Assembly (NCBI GenBank): GCA_016712265.1
Contig: JADJRJ010000030.1
Span: 806,001 to 870,000 of the forward strand
Direction: 5' to 3'
Length of the DNA: 64,000 nt
Source: Gemmatimonadota bacterium
GTDB lineage: Bacteria > Gemmatimonadota > Gemmatimonadetes > Gemmatimonadales > Gemmatimonadaceae
Positions 37,112 through 47,194 of this stretch are shown one piece after another. The position numbers and the translations under genes are program-made. Below the pieces are notes generated by a model. It had not been told where the DNA came from. It saw only the letters and a program-made list of their open reading frames with translations, and ran no database searches. The stretch's first letter is position 1. Each line of letters starts with the position of its first letter.

Positions 37112-37744
37112 TCACCAGAGGGGGCGTCGGTCACTCGGGATGTACCCCGCCTCAAGGAAACTTACGTACCGACCCCGGCCAATCACGACGTGGTCCCGGA
37201 TTGGCACGCCGATGATATCCCCCGCGGTCAGGAGTCCGTCGGTCACCTCGCGGTCGTCGCGACTCGGCGTCGGGTCGCCCGACGGATGATTGTGCACCAG
37301 GACCAGGGAAGCCGCCCGTTCGGCGATGGCCTCCCGGAACACCTCACGCGGATGGACCAGCGAGGTGTTGAGAAGCCCGCGCGTGACGAGGATGTCACGC
37401 TGGAACCGGTGCTGGGCGTCGAGGATGGCCACGTGGAACTCCTCGACCGGGAGGTCCTCGAGCCGCGGGCCGTACAGTGCGAAGACGTCGGGCGCTCCAC
37501 GCACCAGGAATCCTTCCTGCCGGGTTTCCGCGAGCATCCGCCGACCCAGCTCCAGGGCCGCGTGAATGACCGTTGCGCGCGCCGCCCCAATGCCTGCGAC
37601 CCTCGTGAGCGATGCCACGGGCTGCGAGGCAATGCGTCGCAGGGAGCCGCCGGCGGTCATCAGGATCTCCTGCGCCAACCCGAGCGACGAGCGCTGGCGG
37701 TTCCCTGTCCCCAGGAGGATCGCCAGCAGCTCGATGCTCGACAA
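37112..37744 (-). CDS. radC: RadC/JAB-domain protein with anomalous start
   Basis: The C-terminal JAB/MPN metal motif is intact: HNHPSGDPTPSRDD, with the earlier Glu in PVEEFHV, and the HhH-like region ARATVIHAALELGRRM lies before it. The only ordinary in-frame start is TTG 37744, giving 210 residues. However, conserved RadC sequence (IRELPATERPRERLTSHGAS) is readable in the same frame upstream, from 37807 down to 37745. That frame has no ATG, GTG or TTG back to its stop at 37943-37945. Either a rare start (ATC or CTG) is used, or one base is wrong in the GC-rich tandem repeat at 37821-37844 and translation starts at ATG 37883. Function of RadC-like JAB proteins is still unsettled. Confidence 0.85.
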   Translation of the reverse strand: MSSIELLAILLGTGNRQRSSLGLAQEILMTAGGSLRRIASQPVASLTRVAGIGAARATVIHAALELGRRMLAETRQEGFLVRGAPDVFALYGPRLEDLPVEEFHVAILDAQHRFQRDILVTRGLLNTSLVHPREVFREAIAERAASLVLVHNHPSGDPTPSRDDREVTDGLLTAGDIIGVPIRDHVVIGRGRYVSFLEAGYIPSDRRPLW

Positions 37745-37820
37745 GCGGCTGGCGCCATGGGAGGTGAGTCGTTCCCGAGGTCGTTCGGTCGCGGGGAGCT
37801 CGCGGATGTTGAGCGCGCCG

Positions 37821-37844
37821 GCGCGGCCCGGCGCGCGGCCCGGC
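37821..37844. repeat. Tandem 12-mer (two copies) at the radC 5' end
   Basis: Two perfect adjacent copies of GCGCGGCCCGGC occur here, all G/C, just upstream of the conserved part of radC. Such a tract is prone to sequencing or polymerase error. A change of one copy would keep frame, but a single-base indel within it would disrupt the radC N-terminus. Confidence 0.8.
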
Positions 37845-37984
37845 GGAGGCCGCGCGTCTGTCGTGGTCGTTGTCCAGGTCCATGCAACGGGCGATAGGGA
37901 GGCCGCAAGATCGCCTCCCCCACGCAGCCCGCTGTCCCTGAATCACTGCACTGGTGTCACCGCGCCGCGAGGTGCCGCGGGCGT

Positions 37985-40900
37985 TTACGCGCCATGGCAC
38001 TTCTTGAACTTCTTCCCGGACCCGCACGGACAGGGATCATTCCGTCCCACGCTCGCGTAGTCCACCGGCCCGGCAGGAGCCCCGGCAACCCCTGGCGGCC
38101 CCCCCGTCCCCATGTCGTTCAAGGTGCGAGCGCGCCCCGCCCCCACCACGGTCGGGTTGGCGGTACGAGCCACGGGCTTGGCCAGCGCCTCGTCCGCAGC
38201 CTCGACCGCGTCCGATGGCTCGGGGGCGGGCGGCTCCTCCGCGATATCCTCCAGGATGCCTAACGCGTTGTAGCGGCGTGTGGGACGATGCGGCCCCTCC
38301 GGCTCCACCTGGGGCGGCGGGGGCGGGGCAAAGTCCTGGGGATTGAACATCAACTGCGCCCGAAGGAATCGCTCGGTGAAGGTGCTGTGGATGTCTCCCA
38401 TCAGGTCCACGAACATCGTGTACGCTTCCTGCTTGTACTCGATGAGGGGATCCTTCTGGCCCCACGAGCGATAGTGGATCGCCCCGCGCAACTGGTCCAG
38501 GTCGTAGAGGTGATCCTTCCACTTCTCGTCCAGGACATTGAGCATAACGAGCGACAGCAGGCGAGGCGCAAACCCCTGCCCCTGCTCGTCGGTCACGGCA
38601 TTGAGGCTGTCCTCCTTGGCCGAGAACGCCGCGCGCGCCGCCTCCGTCGCCGCCTGCACCACACCGTCCACCGTGGTCGGGCGATGGTCGACGACCTCCA
38701 GCTCGGGGACCGTCAACAGGTAGTGCATCATCAGGTCCTGACGCAGCAACTCCAGGTCCCACTGCGCCGCGTCTTCGGCATCGGCGAGGGCGGTGGTGAT
38801 GCGCTTCTCGATGGCCTTCTCGACCATCTTGAGCGCCTCCCCGCGCAGCTCCTCCCCCCCCTCGAGGGCAAACAGGCGCAGCGAGTAGATCACTTCCCGC
38901 TGCTGGTTCATCACGTCATCGTACTCCAGCAGCCGCTTCCGTGCCTGGAAATTCTGGAGCTCGACCCGCTTCTGCGCCTGCTCGATCGAGCGCGTGATGA
39001 GGGCGTGCGTGAGCACCTCGCCTTCCTTGGCCCCCATGCGGTCCATCAGCCGGCCAATGCGCTCGATGCCCCCAAAGAGCCGCATCAGGTCATCTTCGAG
39101 CGACAGGAAGAACTGCGAAGCGCCCGGGTCCCCCTGGCGTCCGGAACGCCCACGCAACTGGCGATCGATCCGCCGCGACTCATGGCGCTCCGACCCGATG
39201 ATGTGGAGGCCTCCGCACTCGGTGACGTCCACCTTCTTGTCCGGATCGTCCACGTCAATGATCTGCGACGGCTTGGCGTCCTTGACCCCGGTCCCCAGCT
39301 TGATGTCCGTGCCGCGGCCCGCCATGTTGGTCGCGATCGTGATCCCGCCGTACTGCCCGGCGTTCGCCACGATCTCCGCCTCGCGCTGGTGGTACTTCGC
39401 GTTGAGCACATTGTGGTTCAACCCACCGCGCTTGAACAACCGGGACAGGGTCTCGGAGACCTCCACGGAGACCGTGCCGACGAGCACCGGGTAGCCGAGT
39501 TCGTGGAGACGTCGCGTCTCTTCCACGATGGCGTTGTACTTTTCCCGCCGTGTCTTGTAGACGTAGTCCTGGCGATCGTCACGCACGATGGGCCGGTTGG
39601 TCGGGATCACCGACACCTCGAGCCCGTAGATCTGGTGAAACTCGTTCTCTTCCGTCTCGGCGGTCCCGGTCATGCCACCGAGCTTCTCGTACATCCGGAA
39701 ATAATTCTGGATGGTGATCGTGGCGAGGGTCTGCGTCTCCCCCTTGACCTGCACGCCCTCCTTGGCCTCCACCGCCTGGTGGAGTCCTTCGGACCAGCGT
39801 CGGCCCGGCATGGTGCGGCCGGTGAACTCATCGACGATCAGGACCTGCCCATCCTGCACGACGTAGTTAACGTCCTTCTCGTACAGCGCATGGGCGCGCA
39901 GCAGCTGGTGGATGATGTGGAGCTTCTCGCTCTTGATCGCGAACTCGGCATCCACGGCGCGACGGGCCTCCAACTTCTCCGCCGCCGTCATTTCCGGATC
40001 ATGCTCGATCCGGTGGACCGCCATCGAGATGTCCGGCAACTCGAACTGGTCGTGGTCCGACGGGCTCAACTCCAGGACGCCGCGCTCAGTCAGGTGCACG
40101 GAATGCCCCTTCTCGTCGAGCACGAAAAACAGGTCATCCTCGAGCGTGCGGAACGCCTGCTTGGCCGGCGGCAGCTTGCGGTCCGCGAGGTAGTCGAGTT
40201 CCTGCTTGTGCACGAGCTGCTTGACCCCGGTCTCGTTCAACGACTTCATCAGCCGCTTGTTCTTCGGGTCCCCAAGCTGCGCCTTGAACAGGGCGAGCGC
40301 CGCCGCGGCGGTGTCACCGGACGCCAGCGCGCGCTCGCCCTGCCCCACCAGTTCGTTCGCGATCTCCGTCTGGCGACGGAACAGGCGGAGCACGGCGTTG
40401 TTATGCTGCGCGAAATCCGCGTCGTTCTCGTTGTCGACAGGCTCCGAGATGATGAGGGGCGTGCGCGCCTCGTCAATGAGGACGGAATCCACCTCGTCGA
40501 CGATGGCGTACCAGTGCTTCCGCTGCACCCGCTGGTCCGGCGACAGGACCATGTTGTCGCGCAGGTAATCGAACCCGAATTCGTTGTTGGTGCCGTAGGT
40601 GATGTCGCAGTTGTACGCCGCGCGACGCTCCGGCGTCCCCGGCTCCGTGTCGTCCAGGCAACCCACGGTCAGGCCAAGGTACGAGTACAAATGGCCCATC
40701 CATTGCGAGTCACGACGCGCGAGATACGAGTTCACCGTCACCAGGTGGACCCCGCGGCTCGCGAGGGCATTCAGGTAGATCGGCAAGGTGGCGACGAGTG
40801 TCTTGCCCTCGCCCGTGGCCATTTCAGCAATGCGCCCGAGGTGCAGCTGGATGCCGCCCATGAGCTGCACGTCGTAGTGCACCATCTCCCAGGGGAGTGG

Positions 40901-41311
40901 GTGACCCGTCACCATAGCGGTGGTACCGCAGAGCCGACGTGCCGCTTCCCGCGCCGTGGCAAAGGCCTCCGGCAGGATCTCGTCCAGCACCTCGGCGATG
41001 AGGTCCCGGAGTTCCTTTTCCACGCCACCACGACCGTCCTGGCCGCCCAGGTCCGTGTCGTACTTCTCGCGCTCCGCTGCGTCCTTCGTCGTCCGCTTGA
41101 GCTCCTTTAACGCTTCGACCCGTTCCACAAGGTCACGCGTCCGGTCGGCGAGGATCCCGCGGAATTTCGCGGTCTGACCTCGCAACTCCTCCTCGGAGAC
41201 GCCCTGCAGCCGGGCGTAGTGCTCGTTGACCGCGTCAACAATGGGCTGCACACGCTTGCGTTCGCGTTCGTGGCGCGTGCCAAACAGCTTGGAGAGGATG
41301 CCTTTCATCAT
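37985..41311 (-). CDS. secA: Protein translocase ATPase SecA
   Basis: The 1108-residue motor protein is longer than E. coli SecA (901), mainly in insertions and the C-terminal linker. It shows the ATP site EMATGEGKTLVATLPIYL, DEVDSVLIDEARTPLIIS, GRTMPGRRWSEGLHQ and IATNMAGRGTDIKLG. A C-terminal zinc-binding tail has CPCGSGKKFKKCHG for SecB/lipid contact. SecA drives preproteins through SecYEG. ATG 41311 overlaps the nadD stop by 4 nt; a second ATG follows immediately. Confidence 0.98.
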   Translation of the reverse strand: MMKGILSKLFGTRHERERKRVQPIVDAVNEHYARLQGVSEEELRGQTAKFRGILADRTRDLVERVEALKELKRTTKDAAEREKYDTDLGGQDGRGGVEKELRDLIAEVLDEILPEAFATAREAARRLCGTTAMVTGHPLPWEMVHYDVQLMGGIQLHLGRIAEMATGEGKTLVATLPIYLNALASRGVHLVTVNSYLARRDSQWMGHLYSYLGLTVGCLDDTEPGTPERRAAYNCDITYGTNNEFGFDYLRDNMVLSPDQRVQRKHWYAIVDEVDSVLIDEARTPLIISEPVDNENDADFAQHNNAVLRLFRRQTEIANELVGQGERALASGDTAAAALALFKAQLGDPKNKRLMKSLNETGVKQLVHKQELDYLADRKLPPAKQAFRTLEDDLFFVLDEKGHSVHLTERGVLELSPSDHDQFELPDISMAVHRIEHDPEMTAAEKLEARRAVDAEFAIKSEKLHIIHQLLRAHALYEKDVNYVVQDGQVLIVDEFTGRTMPGRRWSEGLHQAVEAKEGVQVKGETQTLATITIQNYFRMYEKLGGMTGTAETEENEFHQIYGLEVSVIPTNRPIVRDDRQDYVYKTRREKYNAIVEETRRLHELGYPVLVGTVSVEVSETLSRLFKRGGLNHNVLNAKYHQREAEIVANAGQYGGITIATNMAGRGTDIKLGTGVKDAKPSQIIDVDDPDKKVDVTECGGLHIIGSERHESRRIDRQLRGRSGRQGDPGASQFFLSLEDDLMRLFGGIERIGRLMDRMGAKEGEVLTHALITRSIEQAQKRVELQNFQARKRLLEYDDVMNQQREVIYSLRLFALEGGEELRGEALKMVEKAIEKRITTALADAEDAAQWDLELLRQDLMMHYLLTVPELEVVDHRPTTVDGVVQAATEAARAAFSAKEDSLNAVTDEQGQGFAPRLLSLVMLNVLDEKWKDHLYDLDQLRGAIHYRSWGQKDPLIEYKQEAYTMFVDLMGDIHSTFTERFLRAQLMFNPQDFAPPPPPQVEPEGPHRPTRRYNALGILEDIAEEPPAPEPSDAVEAADEALAKPVARTANPTVVGAGRARTLNDMGTGGPPGVAGAPAGPVDYASVGRNDPCPCGSGKKFKKCHGA

Positions 41312-41931
41312 GGGAGTGCCGAGTGGTACAGCCCGTGTTCGGTGATGAACCGGGCAACTGCATCAGGAACAAATCCAGTGAGCGGGCGACCGTCGCGCAC
41401 GCGGTCGCGCACTTCGGTGGACGACACGTCGACGCGACGGGTACGGACTACAACCGGGGCAGGACCGTCGACCGACGCGTGCGCGTGGAACGGGGCCAGG
41501 ATCGACGCATCGTCGGCCTCGCCTTCCTCGACCGCCCGCCGGAGGATCGCGACCTGGGCGAGCGCCATGATCCGTGCCGGCGCGCGCCACTGGGCGAACG
41601 ACCGCGCAACATCGGCCCCCACCAGGAACAGACGCGCGTCGTCGGGATATCGCGCCGCCAACTCCTCCATCGTATCGACCGAGTAGCTGGTCCCCCCGCG
41701 GTCCACCTCAATGGGCTCCACATCAAAGCGCGGATCGCCGGCCACGGCGCGCCGCACCATCTCGAGCCGAAGCAACGGGTCTACCGTTGGCGTTGCGGCC
41801 TTCAGCGGCTGGCGGGCGTTGGGCACGAAGGTCAGGCGATCCAGCCGCAATGCCTCATACGCGTCGGACGCCACCATCAGGTGGCCGACGTGCGGGGGAT
41901 CGAACGTCCCACCGAAGTAGCCCCGGCGCAC
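41308..41931 (-). CDS. nadD: Nicotinate-nucleotide adenylyltransferase
   Basis: GTG 41931, 1 nt after the bamD stop, gives 207 residues starting RRGYFGGTFDPPHVGHLMVA, the nucleotidyltransferase T/HxGH signature. The conserved SSTEVRDRVRDGRPL near the C-terminus matches NadD. It adenylates nicotinate mononucleotide in NAD synthesis. A longer reading to 42240 is antisense-like and lies in bamD. The stop overlaps secA. Confidence 0.94.
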   Translation of the reverse strand: MRRGYFGGTFDPPHVGHLMVASDAYEALRLDRLTFVPNARQPLKAATPTVDPLLRLEMVRRAVAGDPRFDVEPIEVDRGGTSYSVDTMEELAARYPDDARLFLVGADVARSFAQWRAPARIMALAQVAILRRAVEEGEADDASILAPFHAHASVDGPAPVVVRTRRVDVSSTEVRDRVRDGRPLTGFVPDAVARFITEHGLYHSALP

Positions 41932-41932
41932 G

Positions 41933-42739
41933 TCAGTGCGTCTCGGGCAGCGACGTCGTATCCGTGGCGGGCCGGGTCGTCGGAACGTCCTTCGGTGGAG
42001 CGCCGCAGATGACGGCAACCTCCTTGTCCGTAGGGTACTGTCCGTGGAGCGTCGCGCAGACCTCAGTGCGGTCCTCGCGATATTGGTTCGCTCCATACGC
42101 TTCGGCGAGACGCAGCAGCGCCTCACGCGACTTGGCCGTTTGCGGGTGATTCTTGACGACGTCTTTGAAATAAATGATGGCGGAGTCAAACGCCTTCCGC
42201 CGGAAGTAGTACAGGCCGCTCTCGTAGTCCTTGGAGGCAAACCACTCCTGGAGCATGCCCATCTGCTTTTCTGCCTGGTCCTTCAGCTCGGAATCCGGGT
42301 AGAGCCCGAGCATGGTCTGGTACGCCGACATCGCTTGCTCGCCGTAGTTGGCATCGAGCGAGGGGCGGCGCCAGAGCAATTGGTATTCGTGCGCGGCCTC
42401 ATACATCGCGTTATCCGCGAGGGAGTCCGTGGCGAACGATTCTGCGAGTCGGTTGTACGCCTGGGCCGCGAGGATGTGGTCCTGTCGGCCGGCATAGGCC
42501 TTCGCGAGGTACCAATGTGCCAAGGGCAACAGGGTATCACGGGCCGGCAAATCAAAGGTCAGTTTCTCGAACGCCGAAACGGCGTTGTCCCACTTCCGGC
42601 GATTGAATTCCGAGAGGCCACCCTCGAACATCGCCTCGTTGGACCCGAACCGGGACAGCTTGAACCCGCGCCCGCACGCCCCCGAAAGGGCGACCAGGAC
42701 GAGGAGCAAGCTCAAGCGGTACAGGCGCTTATCGGGCAT
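41933..42739 (-). CDS. bamD: Outer membrane assembly lipoprotein BamD
   Basis: ATG 42739 gives 268 residues with a lipoprotein signal (LYRLSLLLVLVALSGAC). Five TPR-like repeats follow, including AHWYLAKAYAGRQDHILAAQ and AYQTMLGLYPDSELKDQAE, the BamD/YfiO arrangement. It is part of the BAM complex for outer-membrane barrel insertion, where it contacts BamA. A perfect 6-bp inverted repeat, CCACAG-TT-CTGTGG, lies 16-29 nt upstream of the start (42755-42768). bamA is not in the window. Confidence 0.88.
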   Translation of the reverse strand: MPDKRLYRLSLLLVLVALSGACGRGFKLSRFGSNEAMFEGGLSEFNRRKWDNAVSAFEKLTFDLPARDTLLPLAHWYLAKAYAGRQDHILAAQAYNRLAESFATDSLADNAMYEAAHEYQLLWRRPSLDANYGEQAMSAYQTMLGLYPDSELKDQAEKQMGMLQEWFASKDYESGLYYFRRKAFDSAIIYFKDVVKNHPQTAKSREALLRLAEAYGANQYREDRTEVCATLHGQYPTDKEVAVICGAPPKDVPTTRPATDTTSLPETH

Positions 42740-42818
42740 CGGGAAGTGAGGTACCCACAGTTCTGTGGATCGGTCCCGCAACCGCCGTGAAGGGTTGCCG
42801 GGTAGCCGCGAAAGCTAA

Positions 42819-42862
42819 TGGGTGCAGGCCACGCTGCGGCACTGCCGCGACTCACGCACCCA
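42819..42862 (-). terminator. Terminator-like nested stem between the small lipoprotein gene and bamD
   Basis: The arms TGGGTGC (42819-42825) and GCACCCA (42856-42862) enclose an inner stem GCGGC-ACT-GCCGC (42836-42848). It lies downstream of the 42930 stop on the minus strand and is followed by a mixed, weakly T-rich run. It could terminate the upstream transcript or be regulatory; this is by-eye folding only. Confidence 0.35.
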
Positions 42863-42929
42863 CGCAATGGGACCCACCAACGCCCCGTCCCCCCAAGCCC
42901 CTTCAGAGAAGACCTCCCGGCCCCCGGGG

Positions 42930-43370
42930 TCAGCTGGACGCCGTCACCCGAACCCAAGCCACGTACCGTGACGGCTCGACAACCTGATTGGCCACGGGTG
43001 CCGGGCGCAGCGCCACCAACTCCACCCGATGCCCCCACCCCTGCCCGGCCCTCGGTTCCATTCCCGTATGCAGGACGAGCATCATCGACGCCGCCCGGCA
43101 TCCGGCAGCGTAACACGGGGGATGGACGGCTAGCGTCGCGACACCGTCACCCGCCCAAACGCACTGTACGCCAACGGGGCATCGTGAGTCGGCGACCTCG
43201 CCGAGCTGCAGGTATACCTCGCCGACCTTCACCACGCGTCCGAAGGGCAGCGGCACCGAATCGGCCGCCTGCACGAGTGTGAACTCCTCCAGGTCGGGGA
43301 TCCCGGTCGTGGACTGGGTGCCACCACAGGCAAGAAGAGCGCAGAATACGGTGAACGAAAGACGGCGCAT
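42930..43370 (-). CDS. Small secreted lipoprotein of unknown function
   Basis: ATG 43370 gives 146 residues with a short lipoprotein signal (RRLSFTVFCALLACGG, Cys near 15). The mature part has one clear conserved-looking core, DSRCPVGVQCVWAGDGVATL, with two cysteines likely to form a disulfide or bind metal, and a second Cys pair (PPCYAAGC). I recognise this core from small uncharacterised lipoproteins in diverse bacteria but cannot give a function. It lies between the uxs stop (43555) and bamD as an apparently separate unit. Confidence 0.7.
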   Translation of the reverse strand: MRRLSFTVFCALLACGGTQSTTGIPDLEEFTLVQAADSVPLPFGRVVKVGEVYLQLGEVADSRCPVGVQCVWAGDGVATLAVHPPCYAAGCRAASMMLVLHTGMEPRAGQGWGHRVELVALRPAPVANQVVEPSRYVAWVRVTASS

Positions 43371-43554
43371 GATTGAGTCGGGAAAGGTCACGGATGAGAC
43401 ACCGCCCAGGCCCACACCCCTGATGGACTCAACACGCGCCGAATCGGACGTGTGTCGTTGCCAGATCGGGGTCGTGCTCGCGCCGACTGCTGACGTTGAT
43501 GCATCGCCGCCGCCTGGTCACGATCCCTGAGACCGGGCGGCACGGCCCACGCCG

Positions 43555-44483
43555 TCAGGCCACGACACTCCGGAAGTATTCGACCGTCCGACGGACCCCT
43601 TCGCGCAGGTCGATCTTCGGCTCCCACCCGAGCATACGGCGCGCACGCGAGATGTCCGGCTGGCGGACCTTGGGATCATCCTCCGGCAGCGGCCGTGAGG
43701 CGATCTGGCTCTTTGATCCGGTGATCTCCAGGACGATCTCGGCCAGCTGCCGCACGGTGAACTCGTTCGGGTTGCCGATGTTCGTGGGCTGCGCGTCCCC
43801 GTGCATGAAGAGCCGGTAGATCCCATCGACCTCGTCCTCGACGAAGCAGAACGACCGCGTCTGCTGGCCGTCTCCATACATCGTTAGCGGCTCGCCCTTG
43901 AGCGCCTGCACGATGAAGTTTGACACCACGCGCCCATCGTTCGGGCGCATGCGCGGCCCGTACGTATTGAAGATGCGAATGATGCGCGTGTCGACGCCGT
44001 GCGAACGATGGTACGCCATCGTCATCGCCTCGGCGAACCGCTTGGCCTCGTCGTACACCCCGCGCGGGCCGATCGGGTTCACGTTGCCCCAATAGGACTC
44101 CGTCTGCGGGTGCACGAGCGGGTCTCCGTAGACCTCGGAGGTCGACGCGAGGAAGAAACGCGCCCCCTTGGCCTTCGCCAGCCCAAGCGCGTTGTGCGTC
44201 CCCAGCGACCCCACCTTGAGCGTCGCGATCGGATGCTCCAGGTAGTCGATCGGCGATGCGGGCGAGGCAAAATGCAGGATGCCATCCAGGTCGCCAGCAA
44301 CGTACGTGTAGTTCGAGATATTGTGCCGGACGAACGAGAACCGATCGTGCCCGGCCAGGTGCGCGATGTTGTCCGGGTTTCCGGTGATGAAGTTGTCCAA
44401 CCCGATCACCGTGTGCCCTTCGGCCAGGAACCGGTCACAGAGGTGCGAGCCCAGGAACCCCGCGGCCCCGGTGATCAGGATCC

Positions 44484-44487
<4 letters not shown>
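43555..44487 (-). CDS. uxs: UDP-glucuronate decarboxylase (UDP-xylose synthase)
   Basis: The 310-residue extended SDR starts MRILITGAAGFLGSHLCDR. It has the family blocks DGILHFASPASPIDYL, STSEVYGDPLVHPQ, YWGNVNPIGPRGVYDEAKR (catalytic Tyr/Lys) and RIFNTYGPRMRPNDGRVVSN, strongly UXS-like. It decarboxylates UDP-glucuronate to UDP-xylose. Its start overlaps ugd as ATGA; ugd makes its substrate, so the pair forms a UDP-glucose to UDP-xylose route. Confidence 0.92.
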
Positions 44488-45791
<1,304 letters not shown>

Positions 45792-45831
45792 CAGTTCGCG
45801 TCAGTTGAGTTGAGGGCGCCGGGACGGCGTC

Positions 45832-47157
45832 CTAGAGGGCGGTCGTTGCCGACAACGGCACGACCCTCGCCCGGGAGGGCGAAGTCCGTGCCATGGCGTT
45901 CCTCGCATCGACGATCAGGCCCGCATGATCGGCAACAAACTGGTAATCCACCTTCGAGTGGTCGGTCACGACGACCACGGCGTCCGCCGCCCGGAGGCGC
46001 TCGGCGCTGAGATCCACCCCGGCGTGCACGGCCCCATGCTCTCGGAACCGGGGCACCCAGGGATCGTGGTACTCGACCACGGCCCCGCGCTCCCCGAGCA
46101 GCCTCAGGATCTCCAGGGCCGGGCTCTCGCGCATGTCGTCCACGTCCTTCTTGTAGGCCACTCCCAGCAGGAGGACCCGCGAGCCGTTCACCGCCTTGCG
46201 GTCATCGTTCAGCGCCCGAGCGACCTTCCGCACGACATACTCGGGCATCTCCGAATTGATGTCGCTTGCGAGGTCGATGAACCGGGTGCGGTAGTTCAGG
46301 GTCCGCATCTTCCACGCGAGGTACAGCGGGTCGAGCGGGATGCAGTGCCCGCCGATTCCAGGCCCCGGCGTGAACTTCATGAAGCCGAAGGGCTTGGTCG
46401 CGGCCGCGTCGATGACCTCCCACACATTCACGCCCAGCTTGTCGCAGACAATCGCCATCTCGTTGACCAGCCCGATGTTCACTGCGCGGAAGGTGTTCTC
46501 CAGCAGCTTGACCAACTCGGCGACCTCGGCGCTGTCCACCGGCACAACCGTGTCGATGCAAGACCGATAGAGGGCCACGGTGACCTCCGTGCAATCCCGG
46601 GTCACGCCACCGACCACTTTGGGGGTGTTCTTGGTGTGGAACTTGGGGTTGCCGGGATCCACCCGTTCCGGCGAGAAGGCCAGGAAGACGTCCTTGCCGA
46701 CGACGAGCCCTCGATCTTCGATCCGCGGTTGCAGCACCTCGCGCGTGGTCCCTGGATAGGTGGTGCTCTCCAGGACGACCAGCGTCCCGGCACGGGCGTG
46801 GCGGGCGATCGCCTCGGACGCGGCCTCGACGAAGCTCATGTCCGGGTCGCGACTCTTCGACAAGGGCGTCGGCACGGCGATGCTGATCGCGTCGCACTCG
46901 CGCAGGCGCTCCTCGACCGCCGTCGCCGTGAAGCGCCCCGCGGCGACCTGCGCGGCCACCTCCTCCGACGGAACGTCCTGGATGTGCGACACCCCGGTCA
47001 TCAGCCGGTCGACCGTGGGCACAGAGACGTCGTAGCCGATCACCCGAAACCCGGCCTTGGCGAACTCCATCGCCAGGGGGAGGCCGACGTACCCCAGCCC
47101 CACCACCCCCACGACCGCCGATCGGTCCTGGATCTTCGCTAGCAGTTGATCTTTCAT
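45832..47157 (-). CDS. wbpA: UDP-N-acetylglucosamine 6-dehydrogenase (WbpA-like)
   Basis: ATG 47157 (KDQLLAKIQDRSAVVGVVGL) gives 441 residues; an in-frame codon at 47214 would run into wbpE. GVVGLGYVGLPLAMEFAKAG is the NAD fold, PGIGGHCIPLDPLYLAWK holds the catalytic Cys, and GVAYKKDVDDMRESP marks the C-terminal domain. The GGHCIPxDP form separates this UDP-HexNAc dehydrogenase group from Ugd. With wbpB/E/D beside it, UDP-GlcNAc to UDP-GlcNAcA is the likely reaction, the first step toward UDP-GlcNAc(3NAc)A. WecC-type UDP-ManNAc oxidation is the alternative. Confidence 0.85.
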   Translation of the reverse strand: MKDQLLAKIQDRSAVVGVVGLGYVGLPLAMEFAKAGFRVIGYDVSVPTVDRLMTGVSHIQDVPSEEVAAQVAAGRFTATAVEERLRECDAISIAVPTPLSKSRDPDMSFVEAASEAIARHARAGTLVVLESTTYPGTTREVLQPRIEDRGLVVGKDVFLAFSPERVDPGNPKFHTKNTPKVVGGVTRDCTEVTVALYRSCIDTVVPVDSAEVAELVKLLENTFRAVNIGLVNEMAIVCDKLGVNVWEVIDAAATKPFGFMKFTPGPGIGGHCIPLDPLYLAWKMRTLNYRTRFIDLASDINSEMPEYVVRKVARALNDDRKAVNGSRVLLLGVAYKKDVDDMRESPALEILRLLGERGAVVEYHDPWVPRFREHGAVHAGVDLSAERLRAADAVVVVTDHSKVDYQFVADHAGLIVDARNAMARTSPSRARVVPLSATTAL

Positions 47158-47194
47158 GAGATAAGTGCGGGAATCCCCGACCTTGAAGGACGGG

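Noticed and set aside
38288..41110. Plus-strand open frame of 940 codons opposite secA
   Set aside because: The minus-strand SecA is unmistakable; the opposite frame has no domain and reflects codon bias.
45832..47157. A second Ugd (UDP-glucose dehydrogenase)
   Set aside because: The GGHCIPxDP active-site form and wbpB/E/D context fit a UDP-HexNAc dehydrogenase; Ugd is the next gene, with GGSCFPKD.
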